Assembly (NCBI GenBank): GCA_015657645.1
Contig: JACDQK010000153.1
Location: forward strand, 1-36,198
Direction of reading: 5' to 3'
DNA: 36,198 nucleotides
Origin: Novosphingobium sp.
GTDB taxonomy: Bacteria; Pseudomonadota; Alphaproteobacteria; Sphingomonadales; Sphingomonadaceae
The stretch's first letter is position 1, and every line of letters starts with the position of its first letter. Below the pieces are notes generated by a model. The model was not told the DNA's origin. It searched no databases and was given only the letters and a program-made list of their open reading frames with translations. Positions 18,202 through 26,719 of the stretch are shown here, in pieces. The position numbers were made by a program, and so were the translations under genes.

Positions 18202-20402
18202 CGCGCGGGCACCTGCAGCCCGCTCCATTGGGCCAGGAAAGCCAGCACGTCGGCTCCTTCAGCCACGGCCTTGTCGGTCGGTTTGCCCGAGCCGTGGCCG
18301 GCGCGGCTTTCGATCCGGATCAGATGCGGCTTGTCCCCGGCCTTGGCGGCCTGCAGCGCGGCGGCGTACTTGAAGCTGTGGCCCGGCACCACGCGGTCAT
18401 CGGTATCGGCCGTGGTCACCAACATGGCCGGGTAATTCACCCCCACCTTGATGTTGTGATAGGGCGAATAGGCCCGCAGCACGCGCCAGTCGGCTTCCTT
18501 GCTGGGATAGCCGTAGTCATCGACCCAATAGCGCCCGGCGGTGAAGCGATCGAAGCGGAGCATGTCCATCACGCCGACCGCGGCGTTGCCGGCCGCGAAC
18601 AGGTCGGGCCGCTGGTTGACCACCACGCCGACCAACAAACCGCCGTTCGAACCGCCCTGGATAGTCAGGCCGCTCTTGGGCGTGATCCCTTCGGCGATGA
18701 GGTATTCGCCGGCTGCGATGAAGTCATCGAAGACGTTCTGCTTGTTGCCCAGCCGACCGGCATCGTGCCAAGCCTTGCCGTATTCGCCGCCGCCGCGCAG
18801 GTTGGCGAGCGCAAAGGCCCCGCCCGCTTCCAGCCAGGCCATCCGCGCGGCGGAGAAGCCCGGCGTCAGCGAGATGTCGAACCCGCCATAGCCATAAAGC
18901 AGCGTCGGCACCGCCTTGCCGGCCTGGGCCACGTCCTTCTTGCGCACCACGAACATCGGCACGCGCGTGCCGTCCTTTGAATTGTAGAAACGCTGTTCGA
19001 TCGCGTAGTCGGCCGGATTGAAGGTCAGCTTGGGCAGCGCGAAGGGCTCGCTCTTTCCGGTGCGGGTATCGAAGCGGAAGATCCCGCTCGGCTGGTTGAA
19101 GCTGGAGAAGGAATAGAAGGTCTCCGGATCGCCCGGCTCACCGCTGAAGCCAGAGGCTGTGCCAATGGCGTTGAGCGCGATCTGCTGGACCGGCTTGCCA
19201 TCGAGCGAGCGAACCTCTGCCACCGATTTGGCATCCCTGAGATAGGCCAGGATCAGCCGATCACCCACGATCTCGGCGCGCTCCAGCGTTTCGGCACGTT
19301 CAGGGATGATATCGGTGATTTCTGGCCGAGGCTCGAGGCAAACGTCATCGGCCTTGGTCGAGTCCGCGCAGGGAATGCGATACAGCGCCTGCTTCTTCAG
19401 ATCGACCCGCACCACCTTCATCCGTGGCGCATCCTTGTTGGTCACAAAATACAGTGCATCGCCCATACCATCGATCAGGTTCCAGGCATGATCAAGGCCG
19501 CCGATCAGGGTCTTCGCTTGCCATTTGCGGTCCTTGCGCAGGGGCAGGATGTGGACTGCGTAGCGGCTGTCCGTCCCTTTCGATGTGGTCACCACAACCC
19601 AGCGACCATCGTGCGTAACCTGCGCGCTGTGACCCAGCTCCGGATCGTTCGGCGTGGAATAGACCAGCTCGTCCTGCGACTGCGGCGTGCCGATGCGGTG
19701 GAAGTAGACCGCCTGGTTCTTGTTGAGCGACTGGAATTCCGCCCCCGGCTGCGGCTCGGGGAAGCGCGAGTAGAGGAAGCCCTCGTTGCCGACCCAGGCG
19801 ATATTGGTGAACTTGGCCCACTTGACCCCATCACCCAGCACCTTGCCGGTGGTGGCATCCAGCACCTTGATCGTCCGCCAGTCCGACCCGCCATCCTGGA
19901 TCGAATAGGCCAGCAGCTTGCCATTCTTCGATGGCACCCAGGCATCAAGCGCAGTGGCGCCGTCCTTGGCCCAGGTGTTGGGATCGATCAGCAACCGCGG
20001 CTTGCCGTTCAGCCCCTTGCGGACGAACAGCTGCGACTGGTTCTGCAGACCGGAATTGCGCATGTAGAAGTAATTGCCGCCAGCCTTGCGCGGCAGGCCG
20101 AAGCGTTCGTAGTCCATCAACGCCTTGATCCGCTGGGCGAACCACTGGCGCTGGGGCAGCTGGGCGAGATAGCCCTGGGTCAGGGCATTCTGCTGCGCCA
20201 CCCAATCGGCCACCGCTTTGTCCGTGCGGACATCGTTTTCCAGCCAGCGATAGGGATCGGGGACCGCTTCGCCGAACTGGGTCTCGACCAGGTCGAGCTT
20301 GCTGGTCTCAGGGTAGGACAAGGTCATCTTTTCGGCGGTGACGGGAGATACGAGCGACAAGGCAAGGATGGCGGCCAGGGTGGCCGGAATGCGGCGCGAC
20401 AT
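18198..20402 (-). CDS. Exported prolyl oligopeptidase (S9A)
   Basis: Signal peptide; DPYRWLENDVRTDKAVADWVAQQNALTQGYL; IQGGSNGGLLVGVVVNQRPDLFAAGNAAVGVMDMLRF; RAGHGSGKPTDK. Confidence 0.95.
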   Translation of the reverse strand: MSRRIPATLAAILALSLVSPVTAEKMTLSYPETSKLDLVETQFGEAVPDPYRWLENDVRTDKAVADWVAQQNALTQGYLAQLPQRQWFAQRIKALMDYERFGLPRKAGGNYFYMRNSGLQNQSQLFVRKGLNGKPRLLIDPNTWAKDGATALDAWVPSKNGKLLAYSIQDGGSDWRTIKVLDATTGKVLGDGVKWAKFTNIAWVGNEGFLYSRFPEPQPGAEFQSLNKNQAVYFHRIGTPQSQDELVYSTPNDPELGHSAQVTHDGRWVVVTTSKGTDSRYAVHILPLRKDRKWQAKTLIGGLDHAWNLIDGMGDALYFVTNKDAPRMKVVRVDLKKQALYRIPCADSTKADDVCLEPRPEITDIIPERAETLERAEIVGDRLILAYLRDAKSVAEVRSLDGKPVQQIALNAIGTASGFSGEPGDPETFYSFSSFNQPSGIFRFDTRTGKSEPFALPKLTFNPADYAIEQRFYNSKDGTRVPMFVVRKKDVAQAGKAVPTLLYGYGGFDISLTPGFSAARMAWLEAGGAFALANLRGGGEYGKAWHDAGRLGNKQNVFDDFIAAGEYLIAEGITPKSGLTIQGGSNGGLLVGVVVNQRPDLFAAGNAAVGVMDMLRFDRFTAGRYWVDDYGYPSKEADWRVLRAYSPYHNIKVGVNYPAMLVTTADTDDRVVPGHSFKYAAALQAAKAGDKPHLIRIESRAGHGSGKPTDKAVAEGADVLAFLAQWSGLQVPAR

Positions 20403-20420
20403 GCGGTACTCCGAAATGCG

Positions 20421-20459
20421 AAAAGGCGGGGGTGACCGTAGCAGTCACCCCCGCCTTTG
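20421..20459 (-). terminator. Rho-independent terminator downstream of rplQ
   Basis: Minus strand: AAGGCGGGGGTGAC-TGCTACG-GTCACCCCCGCCTTTT, a perfect long stem with a 3' T run. Confidence 0.85.
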
Positions 20460-20488
20460 CAACTGGACCAAAGGTCGCAGCGAAGCGC

Positions 20489-20902
20489 TTATTCGGCGTC
20501 GTCGGCCATCATGACCGGGCCCGAATCCTGGCCCTTGGCCGAGGTGTCACGGTCAACCAGTTCGATCACCGCGAGCGGGGCAGCGTCCGAAGCGCGGATG
20601 CCGGCCTTGATCACGCGGGTGTAGCCGCCCTGGCGATCGGCGTAACGCGCGGCCAGGACTTCAAACAGCTTCTTTTCCTGGGCTTCGTCGAGCAGACGAG
20701 CATGGGCCAGACGGCGGTTCGACAGGCCGCCATGCTTGGCCAGCGTGATCAGCTTTTCCAGGTACGGGCGCAGTTCGCGTGCCTTGGGCAGCGTGGTGGT
20801 GATCTGTTCGTGCTTGATCAGCGCCGCCGACATGTTGCGCAGCAGCGCCTTGCGGTGGCTGGAAGTACGGTTGAGCTTACGCCCGCCAACTTTGTGACGC
20901 AT
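20489..20902 (-). CDS. rplQ: 50S ribosomal protein L17
   Basis: [56 protein letters not shown]. Confidence 0.98.
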   Translation of the reverse strand: MRHKVGGRKLNRTSSHRKALLRNMSAALIKHEQITTTLPKARELRPYLEKLITLAKHGGLSNRRLAHARLLDEAQEKKLFEVLAARYADRQGGYTRVIKAGIRASDAAPLAVIELVDRDTSAKGQDSGPVMMADDAE

Positions 20903-20982
20903 GGGTCATTCCTTCGTTCGTTAGGGGCCCGTATCAGGTAGCCCGTAGCTGGCAGCAGTCGCGGTCGCCGCCGATTACCGTC

Positions 20983-21002
20983 GGGGCACCCGAAGGTGCC
21001 CC
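20983..21002 (-). other. Stable cUUCGg tetraloop hairpin in the rpoA-rplQ intergenic region
   Basis: Minus strand GGGGCACC-TTCG-GGTGCCCC, perfect 8-bp stem with C(UUCG)G loop. Confidence 0.85.
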
Positions 21003-21010
21003 GTATCTGG

Positions 21011-22069
21011 TTAGCCCAGCAGCTCTTGTTCGAGCTTCTTGGCCATTTCTTCGATGTTTTCCGGCGGCCAGCCAGGGATGTCCATGCCGAGGCGCAGGCC
21101 CATCGAGCTCAGGACTTCCTTGATCTCGTTGAGGCTCTTGCGGCCGAAGTTCGGCGTGCGGAGCATCTCGGCCTCGGTCTTCTGGACCAGGTCGCCGATG
21201 TAGATGATGTTGTCGTTCTTGAGGCAGTTGGCCGAACGCACCGACAGCTCGAGCTCGTCGACCTTCTTGAGCAGGTAACGGTTGAGCTGGTTGGTATCGC
21301 TTTCCTCGGCCGGAGCAGCGGCGATGCCGATCATCGGCGAGGAACCCATCGGCACGGCATCGTCGAAGTGGACGAACAGCGAGAGCTGGTCCTGAAGGAT
21401 CCGCGCGGCAAAGGCCACGGCATCTTCCGGGGTAACCGTACCGTCGGTTTCGACAGTCAGGTTCAGCTTGTCGTAGTCCAGCTCCTGCCCGATGCGGGCG
21501 TTGTCGACCTTGTACGAAACCTGACGGACCGGCGAGTAGAGCGAATCGACCGGGATCAGCCCGATCGGCGCGTCAATCGGACGGTTGCCGACGGCCGGGA
21601 CATAGCCCTTGCCGGTGTCGGCGGTCAGTTCCATGTTGAGCGTCGCACCTTCGTCGAGGTGGCAGATCACGAGGTCCTTGTTCATGACCTCGATGTCACC
21701 CGAGACGGCAATGTCGCCAGCCTTGACTTCGGCCGGACCGGTTGCCGAGAGCTGCAGACGCTTCGGGCCTTCACCCTGCATCTTCAGTGCGATCTGCTTC
21801 ACGTTCAGCACGATGTCGGTGACATCTTCACGCACGCCGGCCAGCGACGAGAATTCGTGCAGCACGTTCTCGATCTTGATCGACGTGATGGCCGCGCCCT
21901 GCAGCGAGGACAGCAGCACCCGGCGCAGCGCGTTGCCCAGCGTCAGGCCGAAACCACGCTCCAGCGGCTCGGCGACGAAAGTGGCGCGGCGCTTGGGGTC
22001 GTTGCCCGGCTTCACCTCGAGGGCGTTGGGCTTCTTGAGTTCCTGCCAGTTCTTGATGTTGACAGTCAT
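21011..22069 (-). CDS. rpoA: DNA-directed RNA polymerase subunit alpha
   Basis: [58 protein letters not shown]-terminal domain [47 protein letters not shown]. Confidence 0.99.
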   Translation of the reverse strand: MTVNIKNWQELKKPNALEVKPGNDPKRRATFVAEPLERGFGLTLGNALRRVLLSSLQGAAITSIKIENVLHEFSSLAGVREDVTDIVLNVKQIALKMQGEGPKRLQLSATGPAEVKAGDIAVSGDIEVMNKDLVICHLDEGATLNMELTADTGKGYVPAVGNRPIDAPIGLIPVDSLYSPVRQVSYKVDNARIGQELDYDKLNLTVETDGTVTPEDAVAFAARILQDQLSLFVHFDDAVPMGSSPMIGIAAAPAEESDTNQLNRYLLKKVDELELSVRSANCLKNDNIIYIGDLVQKTEAEMLRTPNFGRKSLNEIKEVLSSMGLRLGMDIPGWPPENIEEMAKKLEQELLG

Positions 22070-22175
22070 GGACTTCCCCTAGGGTCTTGTTTTGGCGGGA
22101 CCGGCCACTGCGCTTCTCAGCGCTGCGACCGATCCTGAACTGCGGCGATGGGGCCCCATCACCGCGATAGCATGA

Positions 22176-22565
22176 TCAGACGCGGCGACGCTTCGAAGGC
22201 CGGACCCCGTTGTGCGGGATCGGCGTAACGTCGCGGATCGAAGTGATCGTAAAGCCGACGGCCTGGAGGGCACGCAGCGCGCTTTCACGGCCCGAACCGG
22301 GGCCCTTCACTTCGACTTCCAGGGTGCGCACGCCGTGTTCGGCGGCCTTCTTGCCGGCATCGTCCGCAGCCACCTGAGCGGCATACGGGGTCGACTTGCG
22401 GCTGCCCTTGAAGCCCATCATGCCGGCGCTGGACCAGGAAATCGCATTGCCCTGGGCGTCGGTGATGGTGATCATGGTATTGTTGAAGCTGGCATTCACA
22501 TGCGCGATGCCGCTGGTGATGTTCTTCCGCTCGCGGCGCTTAATGCGCTGGGGTTCGCGTGCCAT
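22176..22565 (-). CDS. rpsK: 30S ribosomal protein S11
   Basis: [52 protein letters not shown]-type core; C-terminal [18 protein letters not shown]. Confidence 0.98.
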   Translation of the reverse strand: MAREPQRIKRRERKNITSGIAHVNASFNNTMITITDAQGNAISWSSAGMMGFKGSRKSTPYAAQVAADDAGKKAAEHGVRTLEVEVKGPGSGRESALRALQAVGFTITSIRDVTPIPHNGVRPSKRRRV

Positions 22566-22622
22566 TTGGTTGTCCTACTCGAATATCGGGAAGGGAAAGC
22601 TGCTAGGCCTGAGGCCTGCTGC

Positions 22623-22991
22623 TTACTTCTTCTTGCCGGCGATGGGCTTCGCCTTACCCTTGCGGGTGCGGGCGTTGGTGTGGGTGCGCTGACCGCGAAC
22701 CGGCAGCCCCTTACGGTGACGCAGGCCGCGATAGCAGGCCAGGTCCATCAGGCGCTTGATGTTCATCGCGGTCTCGCGGCGGAGGTCACCCTCAACCGTG
22801 TGCTCGGCGTCGATCGATTCGCGAATGTGCAGAACTTCCTGGTCGGAAAGGTCCGAAACGCGGCGGGCATGGTCAATACCCAGCTTGTCGATGATCTGGC
22901 GGGCCTTGAAGGGGCCGATACCGTGAATGTAGGTGAGCGCGATAATCACGCGCTTGTTGGTGGGGATGTTTACCCCGGCAATACGAGCCAC
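22623..22991 (-). CDS. rpsM: 30S ribosomal protein S13
   Basis: [34 protein letters not shown]...[26 protein letters not shown]. Confidence 0.98.
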   Translation of the reverse strand: MARIAGVNIPTNKRVIIALTYIHGIGPFKARQIIDKLGIDHARRVSDLSDQEVLHIRESIDAEHTVEGDLRRETAMNIKRLMDLACYRGLRHRKGLPVRGQRTHTNARTRKGKAKPIAGKKK

Positions 22992-23135
22992 TTACTTCTC
23001 CATGCTCCACAGAAGGCGGCAGAGGATCCGCGACCTTCCATCTCAACGCTCATTCGTCAGAACGGCAAAAAGCCCGGTTGGCGCGCCAATGGCCCTCGCC
23101 TTCCGGACTTATCCGTTCATGCCGAATGGACCGGG

Positions 23136-23164
23136 CGCTTAAGGCGATTCGCCCCGCCTGTCAA
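23136..23164 (-). promoter_or_regulatory. Candidate sigma-70-type promoter upstream of rpsM
   Basis: Minus strand TTGACA, 17-nt spacer, TAAGCG, located between the SRPBCC gene stop and rpsM. The spacer contains inverted repeat GGCGA-T/A-TCGCC. Confidence 0.65.
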
Positions 23165-23184
23165 CGCCGCAGTTCCCCGTGGTT

Positions 23185-23757
23185 TCAGGGCTTCGGCGGG
23201 TCGACGGCTTCCTTGGCCGGTGCCGCCTTGTCAGCCAGGCGCTGAACCTGCTCGGCCAGCACCTTGTCGACCAGCGGCGCCAGCTCGGCCGGCTTGCCTT
23301 GCCATACGCCGCCCACGACATAACGCCACTTGACCTGCGTCCCCTCACCCACCCGCTTGAGGGTGATTGTAAGAACGCCGTGGACCGCTTCACCCTGCAG
23401 CGGCCCCAGGCCGCCGGTCATCCGCAGCACCCCGCGCTGGGGATCGGCATAGACGACGTGCATGTGCTCGACGCTGCCCATCCGCTGCCCCTCGGGCGCG
23501 TCAGCCGGCTTGGGCAGCTTCTCGCAGAAGCAGCCGGTCGCCTGGGCATCGAGGTAGAGATTGGCAGCGTCGCCCGAATAGGTGTGGCTGGGCGACCACC
23601 ACTGGTTTGGGGCGACCAGGACCTTCCAGACCGCCGCAGGATCCGCCGCAACAGTGGCGACATGATCGCTGACAAAACCGGTGTCGGATGAGGCGGTCAG
23701 TTCAGCCTGCAGCGGTGATGCCAGCAGGAGTGCCGTAGTGGCCAGTAAACGGTGCAT
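23185..23757 (-). CDS. Exported SRPBCC (START/Bet v1-like) family protein
   Basis: Signal peptide MHRLLATTALLLASPLQA; VATVAADPAAVWKVLVAPNQWWSPSHTYSGDAANLYLDAQATGCFCEKLP...GVLTITLKRVGEGTQVKWRYVVGG is typical of activator-of-Hsp90/SRPBCC-like folds. Confidence 0.72.
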   Translation of the reverse strand: MHRLLATTALLLASPLQAELTASSDTGFVSDHVATVAADPAAVWKVLVAPNQWWSPSHTYSGDAANLYLDAQATGCFCEKLPKPADAPEGQRMGSVEHMHVVYADPQRGVLRMTGGLGPLQGEAVHGVLTITLKRVGEGTQVKWRYVVGGVWQGKPAELAPLVDKVLAEQVQRLADKAAPAKEAVDPPKP

Positions 23758-23781
23758 CGCTCTTCCCTCCCCCTGGCAGGA

Positions 23782-24429
23782 TCAGGAAGCGATAACCTGT
23801 TCGATTGCCGCCGTCACCTGGTCCATGTCGGCCATGCCGTCAACGCGCGCGACAATTCCGCGCGCTTCGTAGATCGGCAGGATCGGCGCGGTCTTGGCGC
23901 GATACTCGGCCATGCGGGTCCGCACGGTTTCTTCGTTGTCGTCCGGACGGCGCTTGAACTCGGTTGAGCCGCACTTGTCGCAGGTGCCATCAACCTGCGG
24001 CCGCTCGAACTTGTCGTGATAGCCCTTGCCGCAATTGGCGCAGGTGAAGCGACCGGTGATGCGCTCAACCAGCGCGTCCTCATCGACCGCCAGTTCGATC
24101 ACGTGGTTCAGGGTGCGACCGCGCTGGCCCAGGATCGCGTCGAGCGAATGGGCCTGTGCCTCGGTCCGCGGATAGCCATCGAAGATCGCGCCGGTTTCGG
24201 AACCCATCGCGTCCAGTTCTTCGCCGATCAGCGCCGAGACGATTTCATCCGAGACGAGTTCGCCGCGTTCCATCACCGCCTTGGCCTGGAGGCCGACCGG
24301 AGTAGCGGCCTTGACCGCCGCCCGGAGCATGTCGCCGGTTGAGAGCTGGCGCATGCCGTGCCGCTCTACCAATCGCTGCGCCTGAGTGCCCTTGCCCGCA
24401 CCCGGGGGGCCCAGAAGGATGATGTTCAC
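23782..24429 (-). CDS. adk: Adenylate kinase with Cys4-type LID
   Basis: MNIILLGPPGAGKGTQAQRLVERHGMRQLSTGDMLRAAV; LID CANCGKGYHDKFERPQVDGTCDKCGSTEFKRRPDDN. Confidence 0.98.
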   Translation of the reverse strand: MNIILLGPPGAGKGTQAQRLVERHGMRQLSTGDMLRAAVKAATPVGLQAKAVMERGELVSDEIVSALIGEELDAMGSETGAIFDGYPRTEAQAHSLDAILGQRGRTLNHVIELAVDEDALVERITGRFTCANCGKGYHDKFERPQVDGTCDKCGSTEFKRRPDDNEETVRTRMAEYRAKTAPILPIYEARGIVARVDGMADMDQVTAAIEQVIAS

Positions 24430-24451
24430 GTCAGCTACCCCCGAGTATCGA

Positions 24452-25819
24452 TCAGCGAATGCGGCCTTTCAGCTTCGCCTTCTTGATAAGGTCGCCATAC
24501 TGGTGCGCCAGCAGGTGCGACTGGATCTGGGTGATCGTATCGACTGTCACGTTGACCACGATCAGCAGGCTGGTGCCGCCCAGGAACATCATGTTGAGCC
24601 CGGTCGAGGCGATCCACCATTCCGGGATCACGCAAACCACGGTGATGTAAAGCGCGCCGATCACCGTGATCCGGGTCAGCACGTAGTCCAGATAGGTGGC
24701 CGTGCTCTTGCCCGGGCGGATGCCGGGGATGAACCCGCCATTGCGCTTCAGGTTGTCGGCGGTTTCTTCCGGATTGAACACCACGGCGGTGTAGAAGAAG
24801 CAGAAGAAGATGATGCCGAGCGCATAGAGCGTCATGTAGAGCGGCTGGCCATGCGCCAGGTACTGGTTCAGCGTCACGATCGCGCTGCCCATGGTCGTAT
24901 CCGGCGAAATCGAGTTGCCGGCAAACTGGCTGATCGTCAGCGGCAGCAGCAGCAGCGAGCTGGCGAAGATCGGCGGGATAACGCCTGCGGTGTTGATCTT
25001 GAGCGGCAGGTGGCTGCGATCGGCCTGCATCATGCCGTGCTGGCTGGCACGCTTCGGATACTGGATCAGCAATCGCCGGGTCGCGCGTTCCATGAAGCAG
25101 ATGAACAGGATTAGCACCACGACCACGCCCACCGCCATCGCGATGGTGAAGCCGCTGATCGAGCCCGAACGCCCGCCTTCAAACAGGTTGGAAATGAAAG
25201 TCGGCATCTGCGCAACGATACCGGCCATGATGATCAGCGAAGTGCCGTTGCCGATCCCGCGGCTGGTGATCTGTTCGCCCAGCCAGAGCAGGAACATCGT
25301 CCCGCCGATCAGGCTGATCACGGCCACCACCTTGAACATCATGCCCGGGTTGACCACGGCCTGCAGCCCGCTCGAAGCGCCATAGGCTTCAAGCCCCGAA
25401 GCGATGAACCAGCCCTGCACTGCGGTCAGCAGCACGGTGCCATAGCGGGTGAACTGGTTGAGCTTCTTGCGGCCGCTTTCGCCTTCCTTCTTCAGCGCCA
25501 TCAGCGAGGGATGGAGCGAAGCGGCCAGCTGAATCACGATCGAGGCGGTAATATAGGGCATGATGCCAAGCGCGATGAGGCTCATGCGCTCAAGGCTGCC
25601 GCCCGAGAAAGTGTTGAAGATATCGAGGATGCCACCGCGCGTCTGGGCATAGAGCTGCTCGAGCACCAGCGGGTTGACCCCGGGGAGCGGCACGAAGCTC
25701 AGGAAGCGGAAGACAATCAGGGCACCCAGCGTGAACCAGATGCGGTTCTTCAGCTCGGTCGCCTTGGAGAAATTCGCGAGATTGAGATTGCTCGCAACGT
25801 TATCGGCACGTGAAGCCAT
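24452..25819 (-). CDS. secY: Preprotein translocase subunit SecY
   Basis: RFLSFVPLPGVNPLVLEQL; GIMPYITASIVIQL; TRYGTVLLTAVQGW; GNGTSLIIMAGIVA; HLPLKINTAGVIPPIFASSLL. Confidence 0.99.
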   Translation of the reverse strand: MASRADNVASNLNLANFSKATELKNRIWFTLGALIVFRFLSFVPLPGVNPLVLEQLYAQTRGGILDIFNTFSGGSLERMSLIALGIMPYITASIVIQLAASLHPSLMALKKEGESGRKKLNQFTRYGTVLLTAVQGWFIASGLEAYGASSGLQAVVNPGMMFKVVAVISLIGGTMFLLWLGEQITSRGIGNGTSLIIMAGIVAQMPTFISNLFEGGRSGSISGFTIAMAVGVVVVLILFICFMERATRRLLIQYPKRASQHGMMQADRSHLPLKINTAGVIPPIFASSLLLLPLTISQFAGNSISPDTTMGSAIVTLNQYLAHGQPLYMTLYALGIIFFCFFYTAVVFNPEETADNLKRNGGFIPGIRPGKSTATYLDYVLTRITVIGALYITVVCVIPEWWIASTGLNMMFLGGTSLLIVVNVTVDTITQIQSHLLAHQYGDLIKKAKLKGRIR

Positions 25820-25868
25820 CGGGTAAGTGAACCTTGCTTTGGGTCCGCCCCGGACCGCTGATCAGCCC

Positions 25869-25896
25869 CATATAGGGAGCGTGCGGCGAAGTCCAA
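25869..25896 (-). promoter_or_regulatory. Candidate promoter for secY-adk
   Basis: Minus strand TTGGAC (25896-25891), 16-nt spacer, TATATG (25874-25869; also readable as alphaproteobacterial-type CTATAT), immediately downstream of the rplO terminator. Confidence 0.6.
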
Positions 25897-25902
25897 ACCC
25901 TG

Positions 25903-25941
25903 CAAACAAATCCATCCCCGCCTGAGCGGCGGGGATGGATT
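25903..25941 (-). terminator. Strong hairpin terminator/attenuator between rplO and secY
   Basis: Minus strand AATCCATCCCCGCC-GCTCA-GGCGGGGATGGATT followed by TGTTTG; perfect 14-bp stem. Confidence 0.75.
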
Positions 25942-25946
25942 CGAAA

Positions 25947-26465
25947 TTACTTCGCAGCCTTGTTGGCTTCGCGGCGAGCAGTCTTCTTCTCGTGCTCGCT
26001 CGGCTGTTCAGCCGGGAGTTCAACCGAACCGCCGGCCTTCTCAACCGCAGCGACCGCGCCCTTGCTGGCGCCGGTGACTGCAAACTTGACCTTGGCGGTG
26101 AACTCACCCTTGCCGAGCAGGCGGACGCCATCCTTGCCGCCACGGGCCAGGCCGGCGGCCTTGAGCGCGGCGTGATCGATCACGGCCTTGATGTCGAGCT
26201 TGCCCGCGTCGATGAACTTCTGGATCAGGCCCAGGTTCACTTCGGCATAGTCCTTGGCGAAGATGTTGTTGAAGCCGCGCTTCGGGATCCGCATGTGCAG
26301 CGGCATCTGGCCGCCTTCGAAGCCGTTCACCGAGACGCCCGAACGAGCCTTGGCACCCTTCTGGCCGCGGCCAGCAGTCTTGCCCTTGCCCGAACCGATA
26401 CCACGGCCGACGCGCATGCGACCCTTGCGGGCGCCCTTGTTGTCAGAGATTTCGTTGAGTTTCAT
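25947..26465 (-). CDS. rplO: 50S ribosomal protein L15
   Basis: [44 protein letters not shown]. Confidence 0.98.
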   Translation of the reverse strand: MKLNEISDNKGARKGRMRVGRGIGSGKGKTAGRGQKGAKARSGVSVNGFEGGQMPLHMRIPKRGFNNIFAKDYAEVNLGLIQKFIDAGKLDIKAVIDHAALKAAGLARGGKDGVRLLGKGEFTAKVKFAVTGASKGAVAAVEKAGGSVELPAEQPSEHEKKTARREANKAAK

Positions 26466-26536
26466 GTCGTTGCACTCGCTTTCGCTTTAGTCGCGCTGAA
26501 AGAAACATCCCGGCCGAAGCCGGGATGCTGGATTGG

Positions 26537-26713
26537 TCAATCGACCACAGCCACCATATGCGGCAGCTTGGCGATCGCGCCGCGCACTTCGGGAGTATCT
26601 TCCAACTCCACCACGCGGTGCATCTTGCCCAGGCCCAGGCCGACCAGAATCTTCTTCTGGCTTTCCGGGCGACGGATCGGCGAACCGATCTGCTTGATCT
26701 TGATCTTCGCCAT
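26537..26713 (-). CDS. rpmD: 50S ribosomal protein L30
   Basis: Too short for the supplied ORF track. Manual minus-strand translation: [58 protein letters not shown]. Confidence 0.96.
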   Translation of the reverse strand: MAKIKIKQIGSPIRRPESQKKILVGLGLGKMHRVVELEDTPEVRGAIAKLPHMVAVVD

Positions 26714-26719
26714 GTCAGC

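Noticed and set aside
19488-20435. 315-aa plus-strand ORF antisense to the prolyl oligopeptidase
   Set aside because: Codon-mirror ORF opposite a well-supported gene.
26443-26719. S5-L30 fusion protein suggested by ORF 26443..27444
   Set aside because: L30 lies in a different frame with its own ATG and stop (26537..26713). The long ORF is best explained by a frameshift error near the rpsE 3' end.
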